64,000 bases of DNA from assembly GCA_021787595.1 (NCBI GenBank), contig JAJYLQ010000003.1, positions 144,852 through 208,851 on the forward strand, given 5' to 3'. The DNA comes from Chloroflexota bacterium. Its GTDB lineage: Bacteria; Chloroflexota; Anaerolineae; Anaerolineales; Villigracilaceae. The translations under genes were made by a program, and so were the position numbers. The notes beneath the pieces are model-generated. The model made no database searches. It was not told the DNA's origin and worked only from the letters and a program-made list of their open reading frames with translations. Positions 1 to 9,366 of this stretch are shown here, piece by piece (position 1 is the stretch's first letter; each line of letters opens with the position of its first letter).

Positions 1-748
1 CGGGCAGATCCACAACTGGAATGTTTTGCGCTTCCATCACGGCCAGACATTCGCGCAGCATTCGGATTTCGAGTTCATATAATTTGCGATTCGCAAAAAC
101 CTGTGCGGCGGTCATATCGAGAATCGCGGAAGTTGGGTTGGCAACAAGATTCGTCAGCATCTTGGACCATTTCATCGCCGCGGCATTGGAAAAACTTTCA
201 GCGTTGAGAAAGGCCGAATTCGCGGCGGCCAGCAGCTTGTCCGAGAGCGGATGCGTGGCCGCAATGCCCATGCCGCGCAATCTTTCCAGGACGATGCTGC
301 CCGCGGCGCGGCGTCCGATGGCGCTGGTCACCGTCGCCGGAATCACTTTGTCCGCGCCGAGCGCGTTCGCAATCGCCGGTTCGTTATCCACGCCGTTCGA
401 CAAACAAAGGACCGGCGGGAGTTTTTCCGCAAATGGTTTCATGCCCTCGAGCGCGGCCGCGGTGTCATACGATTTCAACGCGAAGAGCGCAACGTCGAAC
501 GGCCCATAACGCAGCGCGTCTTCGAGCGACGGTGCAACGACGAACGATGAAAGATTTAGAACATACGCTTCTTTCGCATTGCGTCTTTTATCAACCGTGA
601 GATCAAGCCGCATCCCGCGCTGGCGCAGCTCATCTGCGACCGGCGGCTGTTCGATAAAAACAAGCTGCTCGCCAGCCATCGCCAGTGAACCGCCGATATA
701 GGTTCCAATCGCGCCCGCGCCAAAGGATAATATCTTTAAGTTGGCCAT
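1..748 (-). CDS. panE: 2-dehydropantoate 2-reductase (ketopantoate reductase), 3' end outside window
   Basis: Reading from ATG at 748 gives about 249 residues that run off the left edge. The N-terminus has a Rossmann nucleotide-binding motif (LSFGAGAIG, residues 7-15), followed by ketopantoate-reductase hallmarks: an ALKSYDT segment, LSNGVDNE and KMLTNLVANP. The family reduces ketopantoate to pantoate with NADPH in pantothenate/CoA synthesis. It is cytosolic. The C-terminal domain is only partly in the window, so catalytic completeness cannot be judged. The start is supported by the motif lying at the usual distance from it and by a purine-rich GAAGAAGA stretch upstream. Confidence 0.88.
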   Translation of the reverse strand, partial: MANLKILSFGAGAIGTYIGGSLAMAGEQLVFIEQPPVADELRQRGMRLDLTVDKRRNAKEAYVLNLSSFVVAPSLEDALRYGPFDVALFALKSYDTAAALEGMKPFAEKLPPVLCLSNGVDNEPAIANALGADKVIPATVTSAIGRRAAGSIVLERLRGMGIAATHPLSDKLLAAANSAFLNAESFSNAAAMKWSKMLTNLVANPTSAILDMTAAQVFANRKLYELEIRMLRECLAVMEAQNIPVVDLP

Positions 749-796
749 TTTGTCTTCTTCAAGCACCTTATTGCAGAATCACTTCGAGCTTTCGAT

Positions 797-939
797 GCCA
801 TTGCGAGCGAGTGGCACTGGTGGTTGAGTAGTGGCGCCAAAGGCGCCACGTATCGAAACCCGGCACCACGAGCGCGGCAATCTCCGGTTCGTATGGTAGC
901 TGAGATTGCCACAGGCGCTGCGCGCCTTCGCAATGACAT
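797..939. repeat. Intergenic palindromic repeat, GTCATTGCGAG type
   Basis: The gap between panE and the phosphatase gene starts with CATTGCGAGCGAG and ends with TTCGCAATGACA, with internal GTGGCGCC/GGCGCCAC and GAGATTGCC arms. The same outer arms recur at 19041-19202. I see no coding signal in it. Confidence 0.6.
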
Positions 940-966
940 AATCATAGCAGTATATTCTTCAAAAAT

Positions 967-1590
967 TCATTCGGGAGATTCGAGTCTGATGAGCCGCCAT
1001 TGATGTCGAGGCGGCACATAATTAAAAACCGCAAAGCCAGTATTGCCAAAGCGAAAACTCGGCCCATTGGCATGGGCTTGCACGGGAATGCCGAGAACCG
1101 CATACATCACTTTGTTCAGCAGGCCGCCGTGCGAAACGATCAAATATTTTCCGGCGGGGCGTTTGATCAATTCATGCACAGCCTTTCCCGCGCGCAAGAA
1201 TAATTCCCAATCCCCTTCGCCGCTTTCGCCAAAGGCATCGTACGGCGTGCGAAACTCGGGCTGTGGAAAACGTCCTTCGACTTCTTCGCGCGTCAAGCCG
1301 GACATCAGCCCGTTATCGCGTTCCATCCAGATCGGATCTTCCTCGAGCGGACTGTTAAGCGCGCCGGCAACGATGTGTGCCGTCTCTTTTGCCCGGACGA
1401 GCGGGCTGGTCACCGCCAAATCGAATTTGACCTCGTCCTTGAGCCAGCGTTCCGCCAACGCCCGCGCCTGGGCGCGGCCGGCGTCCGTCAACGGATAATT
1501 AGATTGACCCTGAAAACGTTCCTCGGCATTGCCCACCGATTCGCCGTGACGCAAAAAAGTGAATTCAAAAATAGAGGATTGTTGGATCAT
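967..1590 (-). CDS. Histidine phosphatase family protein (phosphoglycerate-mutase-like)
   Basis: The 207-residue protein has the RHG signature of the branch-1 histidine phosphatase superfamily (FLRHGESVGN, residues 12-21), the second conserved block LTDAGRAQA, and the C-terminal SHGG motif (IVSHGGLLNKV) carrying the second catalytic histidine. Such enzymes dephosphorylate small metabolites through a phosphohistidine; the substrate cannot be told from sequence. I chose ATG at 1590 because its ATGA overlaps the stop of the upstream membrane-protein gene (1587), implying translational coupling. An in-frame ATG at 1602 is also possible. It is the last gene of the glycan operon. Confidence 0.85.
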   Translation of the reverse strand: MIQQSSIFEFTFLRHGESVGNAEERFQGQSNYPLTDAGRAQARALAERWLKDEVKFDLAVTSPLVRAKETAHIVAGALNSPLEEDPIWMERDNGLMSGLTREEVEGRFPQPEFRTPYDAFGESGEGDWELFLRAGKAVHELIKRPAGKYLIVSHGGLLNKVMYAVLGIPVQAHANGPSFRFGNTGFAVFNYVPPRHQWRLIRLESPE

Positions 1591-3860
1591 TTGCCAAAAC
1601 AATTCAAGTCAGACAATACTTTCGAAATTTGATTGCCCGCATCCTGAACCGCAGACACAGAAGAATCGTTTCGAAGCCGCGTCCAAAGCGAACAAAGTTC
1701 CGGCTTCAACAGCGGCATCGAAGCGGAAGTCGTCAGCGTCAGATCACGCGCGTCCTTCCAGCGGCCGAGGCGCGCGTACGCTTCGATGAACGGCAGATAC
1801 TCCGACAGGTCGTCCGCGTGATACGGAACGGCGAAAGCCTGATCGCCGATCTTCGCGACCTGTTTCCAATCCCCAAGCTGGCGCGCCAAATCCGCCTTCT
1901 CGAAATAATAGCACCAGTTATGCGGCGGCTCGGGATACAGGAAATCCATCGGTTTGGCCAGCTGGGCTGGATTTGGGATGATCTGATCCATGTTCGACAA
2001 CGGCATGGCTTGCGCGGTCAAATACGGCACATCCAAAAACGGGAGTGTTTGAATCTTCGCAGCGTCCGTCACCGATTTTGGCGCGACCCACAAATCCTGA
2101 TCGTATTGCGGATTCAAAACGCGCACGCATCCCGGCGGCTGATATGCGATCACAACGGCATGATCCGTTGTGCCTGTAAATGTTGTGACGCGAAAATCGC
2201 TCTGGACCGGCTGTCCCGGAGCGAGGTCGAGCTGGCCCGATTTGGCACGAACATCAATATCCCAATTGAGATACTGCATCGAGCCCGAATGCGGGCCGGG
2301 GTTGTATATCCAGTTGACCGGCGCGGTCAGCGAATTATCGCTCGAATATTGAAACGGCATATCACTCGAAAGCAGAACCGTCCCCGGCTGAAGCCCGGGT
2401 ACGCGCCAGGTCAATTGCCAGAGATAATATTTGACCAGATTCCAATCCGCGCGAAACGCAAAACTGGTCTGGATTTGAAATCCAATTGCGAGAGCGACAA
2501 GCAAACCAGCAATCAACGAACGGCGCGTCAGATTCGGAATCAATTCGAGCCCACCGGCCAAAATCAAAGAGACGCCCAGCGCGAACGGAAGCGTGAAGCG
2601 GTCGTACGGAAATTGAAGTTTGATCGTCAACTGGCTGAGCAGAAACGGAATCTGCGCGCCGAGGATGGCAATAAAGCCAATTGCTAGCCACAATCTCAAA
2701 TCGAAATGATTTGAATTTTCCCGCACATCTGCTTCATCAGAACGTTTCTGAAAACCATTATTTATGTCACTCCGAGCGACCGCAGGGAGCGAAGAGTCTC
2801 GATTTTGAAACAAACTTCTCCTGATGAAAACCTGAGATTCTTCGCTTCGCTCAGAATGACTCGATGGAGTAGTGCTTTTTGAATTTTCAGACACTCTCTC
2901 AGAATCTGCCAGTCGTTTCGAGAAATAAACCCAGCCTTCGAGCGCGGCAATCAAAATCAACGCGTAGAGAAGGATCAAACGAATTCCAAAATCCTGCGCG
3001 CTGGGAAGCTGGAAGATTTGCAGCCATGCGTTGACGCTGACAGTCAGCCATTGACTCAAAACGGTCGCGATCAATCCGCCAAGGGTCGAAATGGAAGCGA
3101 CTTCCCCGGCGTTCACGTCAATGCCGTAACGAAGCGAACGGGCGATGAAGAATCTCCAATAAAGGAATACAACGAAAATGAAAATGAACGGCAGATAATA
3201 CCAGGCAAATTTCCTAATTCGCTGGCGAACATTCGGATTTTCTTTTCCAAGCGCAAACCAAAGCAGGAATGGCCGCACGATTTCGAAGCCTGCGAAATAC
3301 TCCGTCAGGAAAAGATTTGGCAAAGCAAGAATGAGCGAGGCGATCATCAAAAGCCGGCGGTAACGTTTTGACTCGACTGCTTTCAACATCAAACCCAGCG
3401 AGAGAAAGAAGCAGGCTTCAACCCACAGATAATGTCCGTAAGCGTTGGCAATCGTCTGCTGGCGAAAGCCCGGATAGAGCAGGAAAAAAGCCGAAGTCCA
3501 GAAAGCGAGGCGCTTGCGATTCGGCTGGATCACGCGAATCGTCCACCAGAGCGTCAACGCCGAAGCCCAGCGCGCAAGCATCCCAAAAATCTGCCACGCC
3601 AACGGATGCGGGCCGATCCATGAAGTTGTCAGATAAACGAAATACGCGAGAAGCGGACGGTCGTAGGAATAGTATTTGACCAGCCCCGGCAGCCCGTACG
3701 TGACCGGCATCCACGCGAAGCCCCAATCGTCCCAATGGAAGCCCTGTTGAAACGCGAAGAGTCCGTAAGCGAGAAATGTGATGAGGAAAAGAACGGCTGG
3801 AACGGCCAAAACCTGAAAACGAAAAATATCCCTCCGCAAGGCGAATCGATTCGCTTTCAA
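1587..3860 (-). CDS. Polytopic membrane protein, GT-C glycosyltransferase-like
   Basis: About 757 residues. The N-terminal two thirds are strongly hydrophobic with many predicted helices. A HWDDWGF motif soon after the first helix resembles the acidic motif in the first loop of GT-C enzymes that use lipid-linked sugars (family inference). The C-terminal part is soluble and TPR/protein-like. The start is taken as TTG at 3860, whose TTGA overlaps the stop of the GT2 gene (3857). Upstream codons in this frame lie wholly within the GT2 gene and read as low-quality sequence. A palindromic repeat (2765-2860) is inserted in frame and adds a hydrophilic segment containing HSERSEES. With the preceding GT2 it could form a polyprenyl-phosphate-sugar synthase/transferase pair. 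Confidence 0.7.
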   Translation of the reverse strand: MKANRFALRRDIFRFQVLAVPAVLFLITFLAYGLFAFQQGFHWDDWGFAWMPVTYGLPGLVKYYSYDRPLLAYFVYLTTSWIGPHPLAWQIFGMLARWASALTLWWTIRVIQPNRKRLAFWTSAFFLLYPGFRQQTIANAYGHYLWVEACFFLSLGLMLKAVESKRYRRLLMIASLILALPNLFLTEYFAGFEIVRPFLLWFALGKENPNVRQRIRKFAWYYLPFIFIFVVFLYWRFFIARSLRYGIDVNAGEVASISTLGGLIATVLSQWLTVSVNAWLQIFQLPSAQDFGIRLILLYALILIAALEGWVYFSKRLADSERVSENSKSTTPSSHSERSEESQVFIRRSLFQNRDSSLPAVARSDINNGFQKRSDEADVRENSNHFDLRLWLAIGFIAILGAQIPFLLSQLTIKLQFPYDRFTLPFALGVSLILAGGLELIPNLTRRSLIAGLLVALAIGFQIQTSFAFRADWNLVKYYLWQLTWRVPGLQPGTVLLSSDMPFQYSSDNSLTAPVNWIYNPGPHSGSMQYLNWDIDVRAKSGQLDLAPGQPVQSDFRVTTFTGTTDHAVVIAYQPPGCVRVLNPQYDQDLWVAPKSVTDAAKIQTLPFLDVPYLTAQAMPLSNMDQIIPNPAQLAKPMDFLYPEPPHNWCYYFEKADLARQLGDWKQVAKIGDQAFAVPYHADDLSEYLPFIEAYARLGRWKDARDLTLTTSASMPLLKPELCSLWTRLRNDSSVSAVQDAGNQISKVLSDLNCFGK
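2765..2860. repeat. Palindromic repeat inserted in frame within a coding sequence (GTCATTCTGAGCGA type)
   Basis: The ends GTCACTCCGAGCGACCGCAG and TTCGCTTCGCTCAGAATGAC are the outer arms of the repeat also seen at 39535-39660 and partly at 57303-57350. Here it lies inside the GT-C-like gene without breaking the frame, between two transmembrane segments. Confidence 0.75.
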
Positions 3861-4825
3861 TTGGAGTGTTCCTTTTTCTCTTGTTGTTTTACCAGGTAAA
3901 CCGGCCTTCGCTTTACTTCCTGGAAAATATAGCCAACATACACGCCGATAAAACCAAGCAGGATCATCAGCATCCCGCTGACGATGAGGATCACAAACAT
4001 CAGCGAACTCCAACCAGGAGCCAGGTTGGATGTTCGGCCCGTCACCCAGAACGAAAGCACGTACATCATTTCGAGCATGGCAAGGCAAAGCAGCAGCCCG
4101 CCCGCACTGAGGCCAATGTAAAGAGGCACCAGCGAGAACGAGAAGATCGCATCCATCGCGAGACGGAACATCTTGCCGAGCGAATATTTCGATTTCCCGC
4201 CGATGCGCGGTGCGGGCTGGTATGGCACGATGACCGTGGGGAAGCCGATCCATGCCACCATGCCGCGCAGGAAGCGATGATACTCCGGCATGGATTTGAG
4301 CGCGTCGACAGCCTGGCGCGTCAGCGCCCGGAAATCTGCTGAACCGGGAACGATGGGCGTCCCGCTGACCAAATTGATCAGTTTGTAGAATCCGTTCGAC
4401 GTCCAGTTCTTGAACGAGGAGGATTGAGCGCCCTCGACGCGTTGGGTCTGAACAATGTCGTACCCCCCTTTTATCAAGTCCAGCAGTTGAGGGATCATTT
4501 CCGGCGGATGCTGGCCATCGCCGTCCATCGTAATGACAATGTCGCCATCCGAAGTGTTCATCCCGGCGGTCAGGGCCGCCTGGTGTCCGAAGTTGCGGCT
4601 CAGGTCGAGAAAGCGCACGCGAGAATCATTTGCCGCCATCGCCGTCAAAACGTCCAACGTGTCATCGGTCGAGCCGTCGTTCACATAAAGAAAACTGAAA
4701 TCGTAAGGCAGTTGATCCACGACCGAACAGATATGTTCGTGAGTCTGCCTGACAATCCCGCCTTCGTCATAAACCGGAATCACGATGTCAACGGAAAGTT
4801 GGGAATCCCTGGAAACGTCTGGCAC
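3857..4825 (-). CDS. Family 2 glycosyltransferase, polyprenyl-phosphate sugar synthase type
   Basis: About 322 residues. The N-terminal GT-A domain has VDIVIPVYDEG, the DGS motif (VNDGSTDDT) and the catalytic MDGDGQHPPE. Two C-terminal transmembrane helices (around residues 230-300) precede a basic tail. This layout fits the DPM1/GtrB subfamily, which transfers a nucleotide-sugar residue to a polyprenyl phosphate on the inner membrane face. I prefer GTG at 4825 because AGAGGA lies four bases upstream and a -10-like TACAAT at 4847-4852 falls inside any longer reading; an in-frame ATG at 4870 exists. The next gene overlaps by four bases. Confidence 0.88.
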   Translation of the reverse strand: MPDVSRDSQLSVDIVIPVYDEGGIVRQTHEHICSVVDQLPYDFSFLYVNDGSTDDTLDVLTAMAANDSRVRFLDLSRNFGHQAALTAGMNTSDGDIVITMDGDGQHPPEMIPQLLDLIKGGYDIVQTQRVEGAQSSSFKNWTSNGFYKLINLVSGTPIVPGSADFRALTRQAVDALKSMPEYHRFLRGMVAWIGFPTVIVPYQPAPRIGGKSKYSLGKMFRLAMDAIFSFSLVPLYIGLSAGGLLLCLAMLEMMYVLSFWVTGRTSNLAPGWSSLMFVILIVSGMLMILLGFIGVYVGYIFQEVKRRPVYLVKQQEKKEHSN

Positions 4826-4846
4826 AAATCCTCTGCTATCAGGAAA

Positions 4847-4852
4847 ATTGTA
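4847..4852 (-). promoter_or_regulatory. -10 element (TGGTACAAT) for the GT2 gene
   Basis: On the minus strand an extended -10 TGGTACAAT ends 21 bases before the GTG start of the GT2 gene. No convincing -35 is visible. It resembles the TGNTANAAT boxes found elsewhere in the window. Confidence 0.45.
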
Positions 4853-4861
4853 CCATGCCAG

Positions 4862-4890
4862 GCAGGTCACACGGATAAGGCGTGACCTGC
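4862..4890. terminator. Hairpin downstream of rmlA
   Basis: Perfect 9-bp inverted repeat, GCAGGTCAC and GTGACCTGC, separated by 11 bases, three bases after the rmlA stop. There is no U-tract in either direction, so it may be a weak terminator or a dispersed hairpin. A similar core (GTAGGTCACGC) forms the terminator at 39239. Confidence 0.4.
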
Positions 4891-4892
4891 TG

Positions 4893-5765
4893 CTAAAGCG
4901 GCTCGTTCGACAGCTTCAACAAATAATCGCCGTATGAATTCTGTTTCAAAGGAAGCGCAAGCTGGATCAATTGTTCGCGCGTGATGAACCCAACGCGGTA
5001 TGCCACTTCTTCAGGACAGCCGATCATCAATCCCTGCCGTTCTTCGACGGTCTGGACGAAGTTGGCAGCCTGCAAAAGAGTTTCGTGTGTGCCGGCATCC
5101 AGCCAGGCAACGCCGCGTCCAAGCTGCTGGACGCGCAATTGTCCGCGCTCGAGATAGACGCGGTTGAGATCGGTGATCTCCAACTCGCCGCGCGGCGAGG
5201 GCTTGAGACTCCCTGCCAGGCTGGCCGCCTGGTTATCGTAAAAATACAATCCCGGCACCGCAAAGTTCGAGCGCGGTTGGACCGGCTTTTCTTCGAGGCT
5301 GAGAGCCCGACCATTCGAATCGAATTCGATGACGCCATAATGCTGAGGCTCGCGCACCGGATATGCAAAAACTTCCGCGCCTTCCTTCAGCGCCGCGGCG
5401 GTACGAAGATAATCCCACAAGCCCGTCCCATAAAAAATGTTATCGCCCAAAACCAGGCAGGCATGATCGCTCCCAATAAAATCCTTCCCGATGATAAAAG
5501 CCTCGGCTAACCCGCGCGGCTCCGCTTGCTCCGCGTAAGAAAAGGAAAGCCCCCATCTCTTTCCGTCGCCGAGCAATCGCCGGAACAAAGGCAGGTCTTC
5601 CGGCGAGCTGATCACCAGAATCTCGCGAATGCCGGCCAGCATCAACATCGAAAGCGGATAGTAGATCATCGGCTTGTTGTAGACCGGCAGGATTTGTTTG
5701 CTCACGCCCAGCGTCAATGGATAGAGACGCGTGCCGCGCCCGCCAGCAAGAATGATCCCTTTCAT
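4893..5765 (-). CDS. rmlA: Glucose-1-phosphate thymidylyltransferase
   Basis: A 290-residue protein of normal RmlA length. It has the nucleotidyltransferase signature [11 protein letters not shown] (residues 8-18), the lysine-containing block YNKPMIYYP, and [10 protein letters not shown], which holds the metal-binding Asp. It makes dTDP-glucose from dTTP and glucose-1-phosphate, the first step of dTDP-6-deoxysugar synthesis in the cytosol. Its ATGA start overlaps the stop of rmlB (5762-5765). No rmlC or rmlD is present nearby, so the product here probably feeds the amino-sugar route through the WecE-type aminotransferase (inference). Confidence 0.95.
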   Translation of the reverse strand: MKGIILAGGRGTRLYPLTLGVSKQILPVYNKPMIYYPLSMLMLAGIREILVISSPEDLPLFRRLLGDGKRWGLSFSYAEQAEPRGLAEAFIIGKDFIGSDHACLVLGDNIFYGTGLWDYLRTAAALKEGAEVFAYPVREPQHYGVIEFDSNGRALSLEEKPVQPRSNFAVPGLYFYDNQAASLAGSLKPSPRGELEITDLNRVYLERGQLRVQQLGRGVAWLDAGTHETLLQAANFVQTVEERQGLMIGCPEEVAYRVGFITREQLIQLALPLKQNSYGDYLLKLSNEPL

Positions 5766-6829
5766 GGATCCCTCCGCTCATAGTTTTTATCCAGCCAGTC
5801 GCCGAAGCCAGGCTGGCGCATGATGACTTCGACCCAATCCGTGTGATCCAAATACCACTGGACGGTGGCGCGCAAGCCGCTTTCGATATCGTGTTTTGGA
5901 ATCCAGCCGAATTCATTGCGAATTTTGGCGATGTCCATTGCGTAGCGGCGGTCGTGGCCGGGCCGGTCGGTGACATGAACAATCAACTCAGAATACGGCC
6001 CTGCCATTGGCTTCAGCCCATCCAGGATGGAACAGATTTCATTCACCAAATCAATGTTGTAAGGCTGGTTGCCGCCGCCGACGTTGTAGGTCTCGCCTAA
6101 CTTTCCATTTTTCAGGACAAGGTAAATCGCCTCGCAGTGATCTTCCACGAAGAGCCAGTCGCGGATTTGTTTGCCGTCGCCGTAAACAGGCAGCGGCCTT
6201 CCCCGCAACGCATTCAAGATCATCAATGGAATCAATTTTTCGGGATATTGATAGGGGCCATAATTATTCGAACAATTGGTGATCGTTATGGGCAATTGGT
6301 AAGTATGAAAATACGCGCGCACCAAATGGTCGGACGCGGCTTTCGAGGCGGAATAAGGCGAACGCGGTTCGTAAGGCGTCCTCTCGGTGAACGCTGAATC
6401 AGACGCATCCAGCGACCCGAAAACTTCGTCCGTTGAAACGTGGTGGAATCTCATCCCGCGCTTTGATCCGTCCTGCCCCCAAGCCTGCCGCGCGGCTTCG
6501 AGCAGATTGAACGTTCCAACGATATTCGTCTGGATGAACGGCGCGGGGCCAAGAATCGAACGGTCCACGTGCGACTCGGCGGCAAAATGAACGACCGAAT
6601 CAATTCGATGCTCCTGAAACAGCTGACCAATTAATTGGGCATCGCAAATGTCACCCTGGATAAAGGTGTGCCGCGACGCGTCAGGCAAATCTTTCAAATT
6701 TTCCAGGCTGCCTGCATACGTGAGCGCATCGAGATTGAAGACGCGGACATCCGGCTCGGTCTTGAGCAAATAGCGCACGAAATTCGAGCCGATGAATCCC
6801 GCGCCGCCAGTAACAAGAATGTTTTTCAA
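5762..6829 (-). CDS. rmlB: dTDP-glucose 4,6-dehydratase
   Basis: 355 residues. An extended SDR with NAD-binding [10 protein letters not shown] (residues 8-17), the substrate-binding [11 protein letters not shown] block, the STDEVFG motif and catalytic YSASK. It converts dTDP-glucose to dTDP-4-keto-6-deoxyglucose. The start is TTG at 6829, supported by AAGGAG seven bases upstream. It lies between the aminotransferase gene (74-base gap) and rmlA (ATGA overlap). Confidence 0.95.
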   Translation of the reverse strand: MKNILVTGGAGFIGSNFVRYLLKTEPDVRVFNLDALTYAGSLENLKDLPDASRHTFIQGDICDAQLIGQLFQEHRIDSVVHFAAESHVDRSILGPAPFIQTNIVGTFNLLEAARQAWGQDGSKRGMRFHHVSTDEVFGSLDASDSAFTERTPYEPRSPYSASKAASDHLVRAYFHTYQLPITITNCSNNYGPYQYPEKLIPLMILNALRGRPLPVYGDGKQIRDWLFVEDHCEAIYLVLKNGKLGETYNVGGGNQPYNIDLVNEICSILDGLKPMAGPYSELIVHVTDRPGHDRRYAMDIAKIRNEFGWIPKHDIESGLRATVQWYLDHTDWVEVIMRQPGFGDWLDKNYERRDP

Positions 6830-6903
6830 ATAAACTCCTTACGTTTTACGGATCACGCAGTAGAGAATATGATTCGTAATGCGTGATGTGCAATTGGCAG
6901 ACG

Positions 6904-8046
6904 CTAAAATTCGAACTCCATGATCGCTTCGATCACCTGCTCCTGTTCCGAGCCAGTCAACACATTGTGGAACGGCAGTCGAATCAATTGATCGCTGACA
7001 CGCTCCGTCACCGGGCAATCGCCTTCCTCGCCGCCGAACCTGCGTCCCATGTCGGAAAGGTGCAAGGGCAGATAATGGAACACGCTGTAAATGCCGCGTT
7101 CACGCAGGTACATGATCAGCTTTTGCCGCAGATCGAGATTGGGCATCAGCATGTAGAACATGTGATACGACTGCTCGCAGTGATCCGGAACCGTCGGCAA
7201 TTGGACAGCGTGCTTCGCCGCCCAATCCTTCAACCCGGTCTCGTACGTATGCCACAAAGTTTTTCGATGGTCTTGGATTTTCTCACGCTGTTCCAACTGG
7301 CCGTAAAGAAACGCGGCGAGAATGTCGGATGGCAGATACGAAGAGCCAACGTCCACCCACGTATATTTGTCCACCTGGCCGCGGAAGAAACGCGAGCGAT
7401 TGGTTCCTTTTTCGCGGATGATCTCGGCGCGCTCGATGATCTCCGGATCATTGATGAGTAACGCGCCGCCTTCGCCGCTGGTAAAGTTTTTCGTCTCATG
7501 AAAGGATTGCGCTGCCAGCGCGCCGAATGTTCCGAGATATTTGCCCTTGTATTTTCCAAACAAACCGTGCGCGTTGTCTTCGACGACGGCAATGCCATGC
7601 TGGTATGCGACCGCGAGGATTTTGTCCATTTCACACCCCACGCCCGCATAATGCACCGGGACCACCGCCTTCGTGCGCGGCGTGATCAAAGCCTCGAGCC
7701 TGGATTCGTCCAAATTAAGGGTATCCGGCCGAACGTCAATGAAGACCGGTTTGACTCCGCGTAAAACGAACGCGTTGACCGTCGAGACGAATGTAAAATC
7801 CGGGATGATGACCTCGTCGCCGGGCTGGACATCCAATAGAATCGCGGACATATCCAGCGCGTGCGTGCAGGAAGTCGTCAGCAAAACTTTTGGAACGCCA
7901 AGTTCCTGTTCGAGCAAAGCGCTGCATTTTTTGGTGAACTGGCCGTCGCCGGAAATGTGTCCGCTGTGAATCGCCTGCGTTACATATTCAAGTTCTTTGC
8001 CAACGGGAAGAGGCCGGTTGAAATCAATGCGTGGATTTTCGTCCAT
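6904..8046 (-). CDS. wecE: dTDP-4-amino-4,6-dideoxygalactose transaminase-like aminotransferase
   Basis: 380 residues, a DegT/DnrJ/EryC1/StrS PLP aminotransferase. The PLP lysine is in SFHETKNFTSGEGG, and the pattern LLTTSCTHALDMSA plus HYAGVGCEMD closely matches WecE/RffA. It is expected to aminate dTDP-4-keto-6-deoxyglucose from RmlB, giving a dTDP-4-amino-4,6-dideoxyhexose. ATG at 8046 is chosen because it follows the upstream stop by one base and has AAAGG upstream; an upstream reading to 8106 would overlap the methyltransferase gene. Confidence 0.88.
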   Translation of the reverse strand: MDENPRIDFNRPLPVGKELEYVTQAIHSGHISGDGQFTKKCSALLEQELGVPKVLLTTSCTHALDMSAILLDVQPGDEVIIPDFTFVSTVNAFVLRGVKPVFIDVRPDTLNLDESRLEALITPRTKAVVPVHYAGVGCEMDKILAVAYQHGIAVVEDNAHGLFGKYKGKYLGTFGALAAQSFHETKNFTSGEGGALLINDPEIIERAEIIREKGTNRSRFFRGQVDKYTWVDVGSSYLPSDILAAFLYGQLEQREKIQDHRKTLWHTYETGLKDWAAKHAVQLPTVPDHCEQSYHMFYMLMPNLDLRQKLIMYLRERGIYSVFHYLPLHLSDMGRRFGGEEGDCPVTERVSDQLIRLPFHNVLTGSEQEQVIEAIMEFEF

Positions 8047-8047
8047 G

Positions 8048-8671
8048 TTAACCTTTGCGTACGATGATGGTGAAATCATAAATGCGGTAATCATGAAGCA
8101 GCGCAACGTTCTTCGAGAAGCTGCGCTTGCAGTAATCGAACAGGTAAAGCGGGTCAGCGTAATAAAGATCGGCGCGCATTCGGTCAGTGTCGGAATATTT
8201 GGTCAGGAAGTTGCTGGCAAATCCCTTGCGGCTTAAACTATCGAAATGATGCAGGACGCTGATCACGTAATTCGTCCAATCTTCGAACGATTGCTCACCG
8301 CGTACATTGAAAATTCCGCTGGCGACGGTGTAATCGCAAACCGGGAGGTTTTCTTTATCCACAGTGAATGTCATGTTTGGTTTGTCGGCGTGAATCTTCT
8401 GCGCCATTTCAATGGCACTTTCCAGAATATCGAATCCATAATATTCCGCACGAAAACCTTTTTGCGTGATGTAATCGGCCAGCGCGCCATAGCCGCATCC
8501 ATAATCGAGAATCGAAAAGGACGGCGTCTTGATCACCTTGAGCAATTGATCGAAGCGCGTGTTCTGCGACTCTTCCCCATTCCAGTCCGCGCCGCGCGGC
8601 GAGGCGCCGTGCTCTTGGATCCGCTTATCGAAATAGGATTTGACGTGATCCAGGTTTGGAATATCTTTCAT
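8048..8671 (-). CDS. Class I SAM-dependent methyltransferase
   Basis: 207 residues with SAM-binding motif I ILDYGCGYGALADY around residue 51 and a downstream acidic position in YYGFDILESAIEMA. It lies between wbqC and wecE in an operon, so a role in modifying a sugar or glycan is likely, but the acceptor is unknown. The start overlaps the wbqC stop (ATGA, 8668-8671), and the following gene begins one base after its stop. Confidence 0.82.
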   Translation of the reverse strand: MKDIPNLDHVKSYFDKRIQEHGASPRGADWNGEESQNTRFDQLLKVIKTPSFSILDYGCGYGALADYITQKGFRAEYYGFDILESAIEMAQKIHADKPNMTFTVDKENLPVCDYTVASGIFNVRGEQSFEDWTNYVISVLHHFDSLSRKGFASNFLTKYSDTDRMRADLYYADPLYLFDYCKRSFSKNVALLHDYRIYDFTIIVRKG

Positions 8672-9366
8672 GAAGTTTCCTTATCGAAATATTTGATGGC
8701 GTCCGGCCCGGTCATGAACAGCAAATCAAGGATGCTGACGAACGGGTCATACGGCGGATATAACTGTGGATATTCAGGATAACTATATTCCATATATTCG
8801 AGCGTGATCCCGGCTTCGGCAAATTTTTCCGGCTCGATGTAATCCCGCGCCGACGGCCCGCTAAAGTAATGCGTCGCGCCGGCTTTTTTTAGGATGGAAA
8901 TCAGCCGGTCGGTTTTCTGCCCTTCCGCATAAAGAGCGGATGAACGCTCGAAGCGTGTGTGCTGAATTCCAAGTTCGCGCGCCAGGGCTATCGTGAAATC
9001 AATGGTGAAGTCGGCTAGAAGTTCGTCGTGGCGATCATAGAATTGTTCAAGCAGTGGAAGATATTTTTTAAAATAAGGGGCCTTGCGGTATGCATATTCC
9101 AAGGTCTTCAAATGATCTGCATTCCAGGCGCTTTCCTGAACGATGCAGATCTGATTTATGGGAATCTTCTCTACTTGCACGCCGCGGCTATGAACCGGAA
9201 TCGTCAACCACTGCTTGCCCTGCGATGTTTTGATTTGATTCCGATTGCGCCAGCCATGTTTGTCGTATTGAACATCATCGTAAAAAATGAACAAATCCGC
9301 TTTACGGATTTGATCGAAATACCCTCGCCACGGAATATACGAGGGCTGGAGAATCACAACTTTCAT
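8668..9366 (-). CDS. WbqC family protein
   Basis: 232 residues matching the WbqC family from the start: ILQPSYIPWRGYFDQI, then FYDDVQYDKHGWRNRNQIK. WbqC-like genes occur in polysaccharide loci next to amino-deoxysugar genes; the biochemical role is not settled, to my knowledge. Overlaps of four bases with both neighbours show it is co-translated with the GT2 and methyltransferase genes. A function in modifying the amino group made by the WecE-like enzyme is a reasonable guess only. Confidence 0.85.
   Translation of the reverse strand: MKVVILQPSYIPWRGYFDQIRKADLFIFYDDVQYDKHGWRNRNQIKTSQGKQWLTIPVHSRGVQVEKIPINQICIVQESAWNADHLKTLEYAYRKAPYFKKYLPLLEQFYDRHDELLADFTIDFTIALARELGIQHTRFERSSALYAEGQKTDRLISILKKAGATHYFSGPSARDYIEPEKFAEAGITLEYMEYSYPEYPQLYPPYDPFVSILDLLFMTGPDAIKYFDKETS

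Noticed and set aside
736-945. 69-codon minus-strand frame between panE and the phosphatase gene
   Set aside because: It is translated intergenic repeat sequence.
1629-2687. 352-codon plus-strand frame opposite the GT-C-like gene
   Set aside because: Arg-rich shadow of the minus-strand gene.
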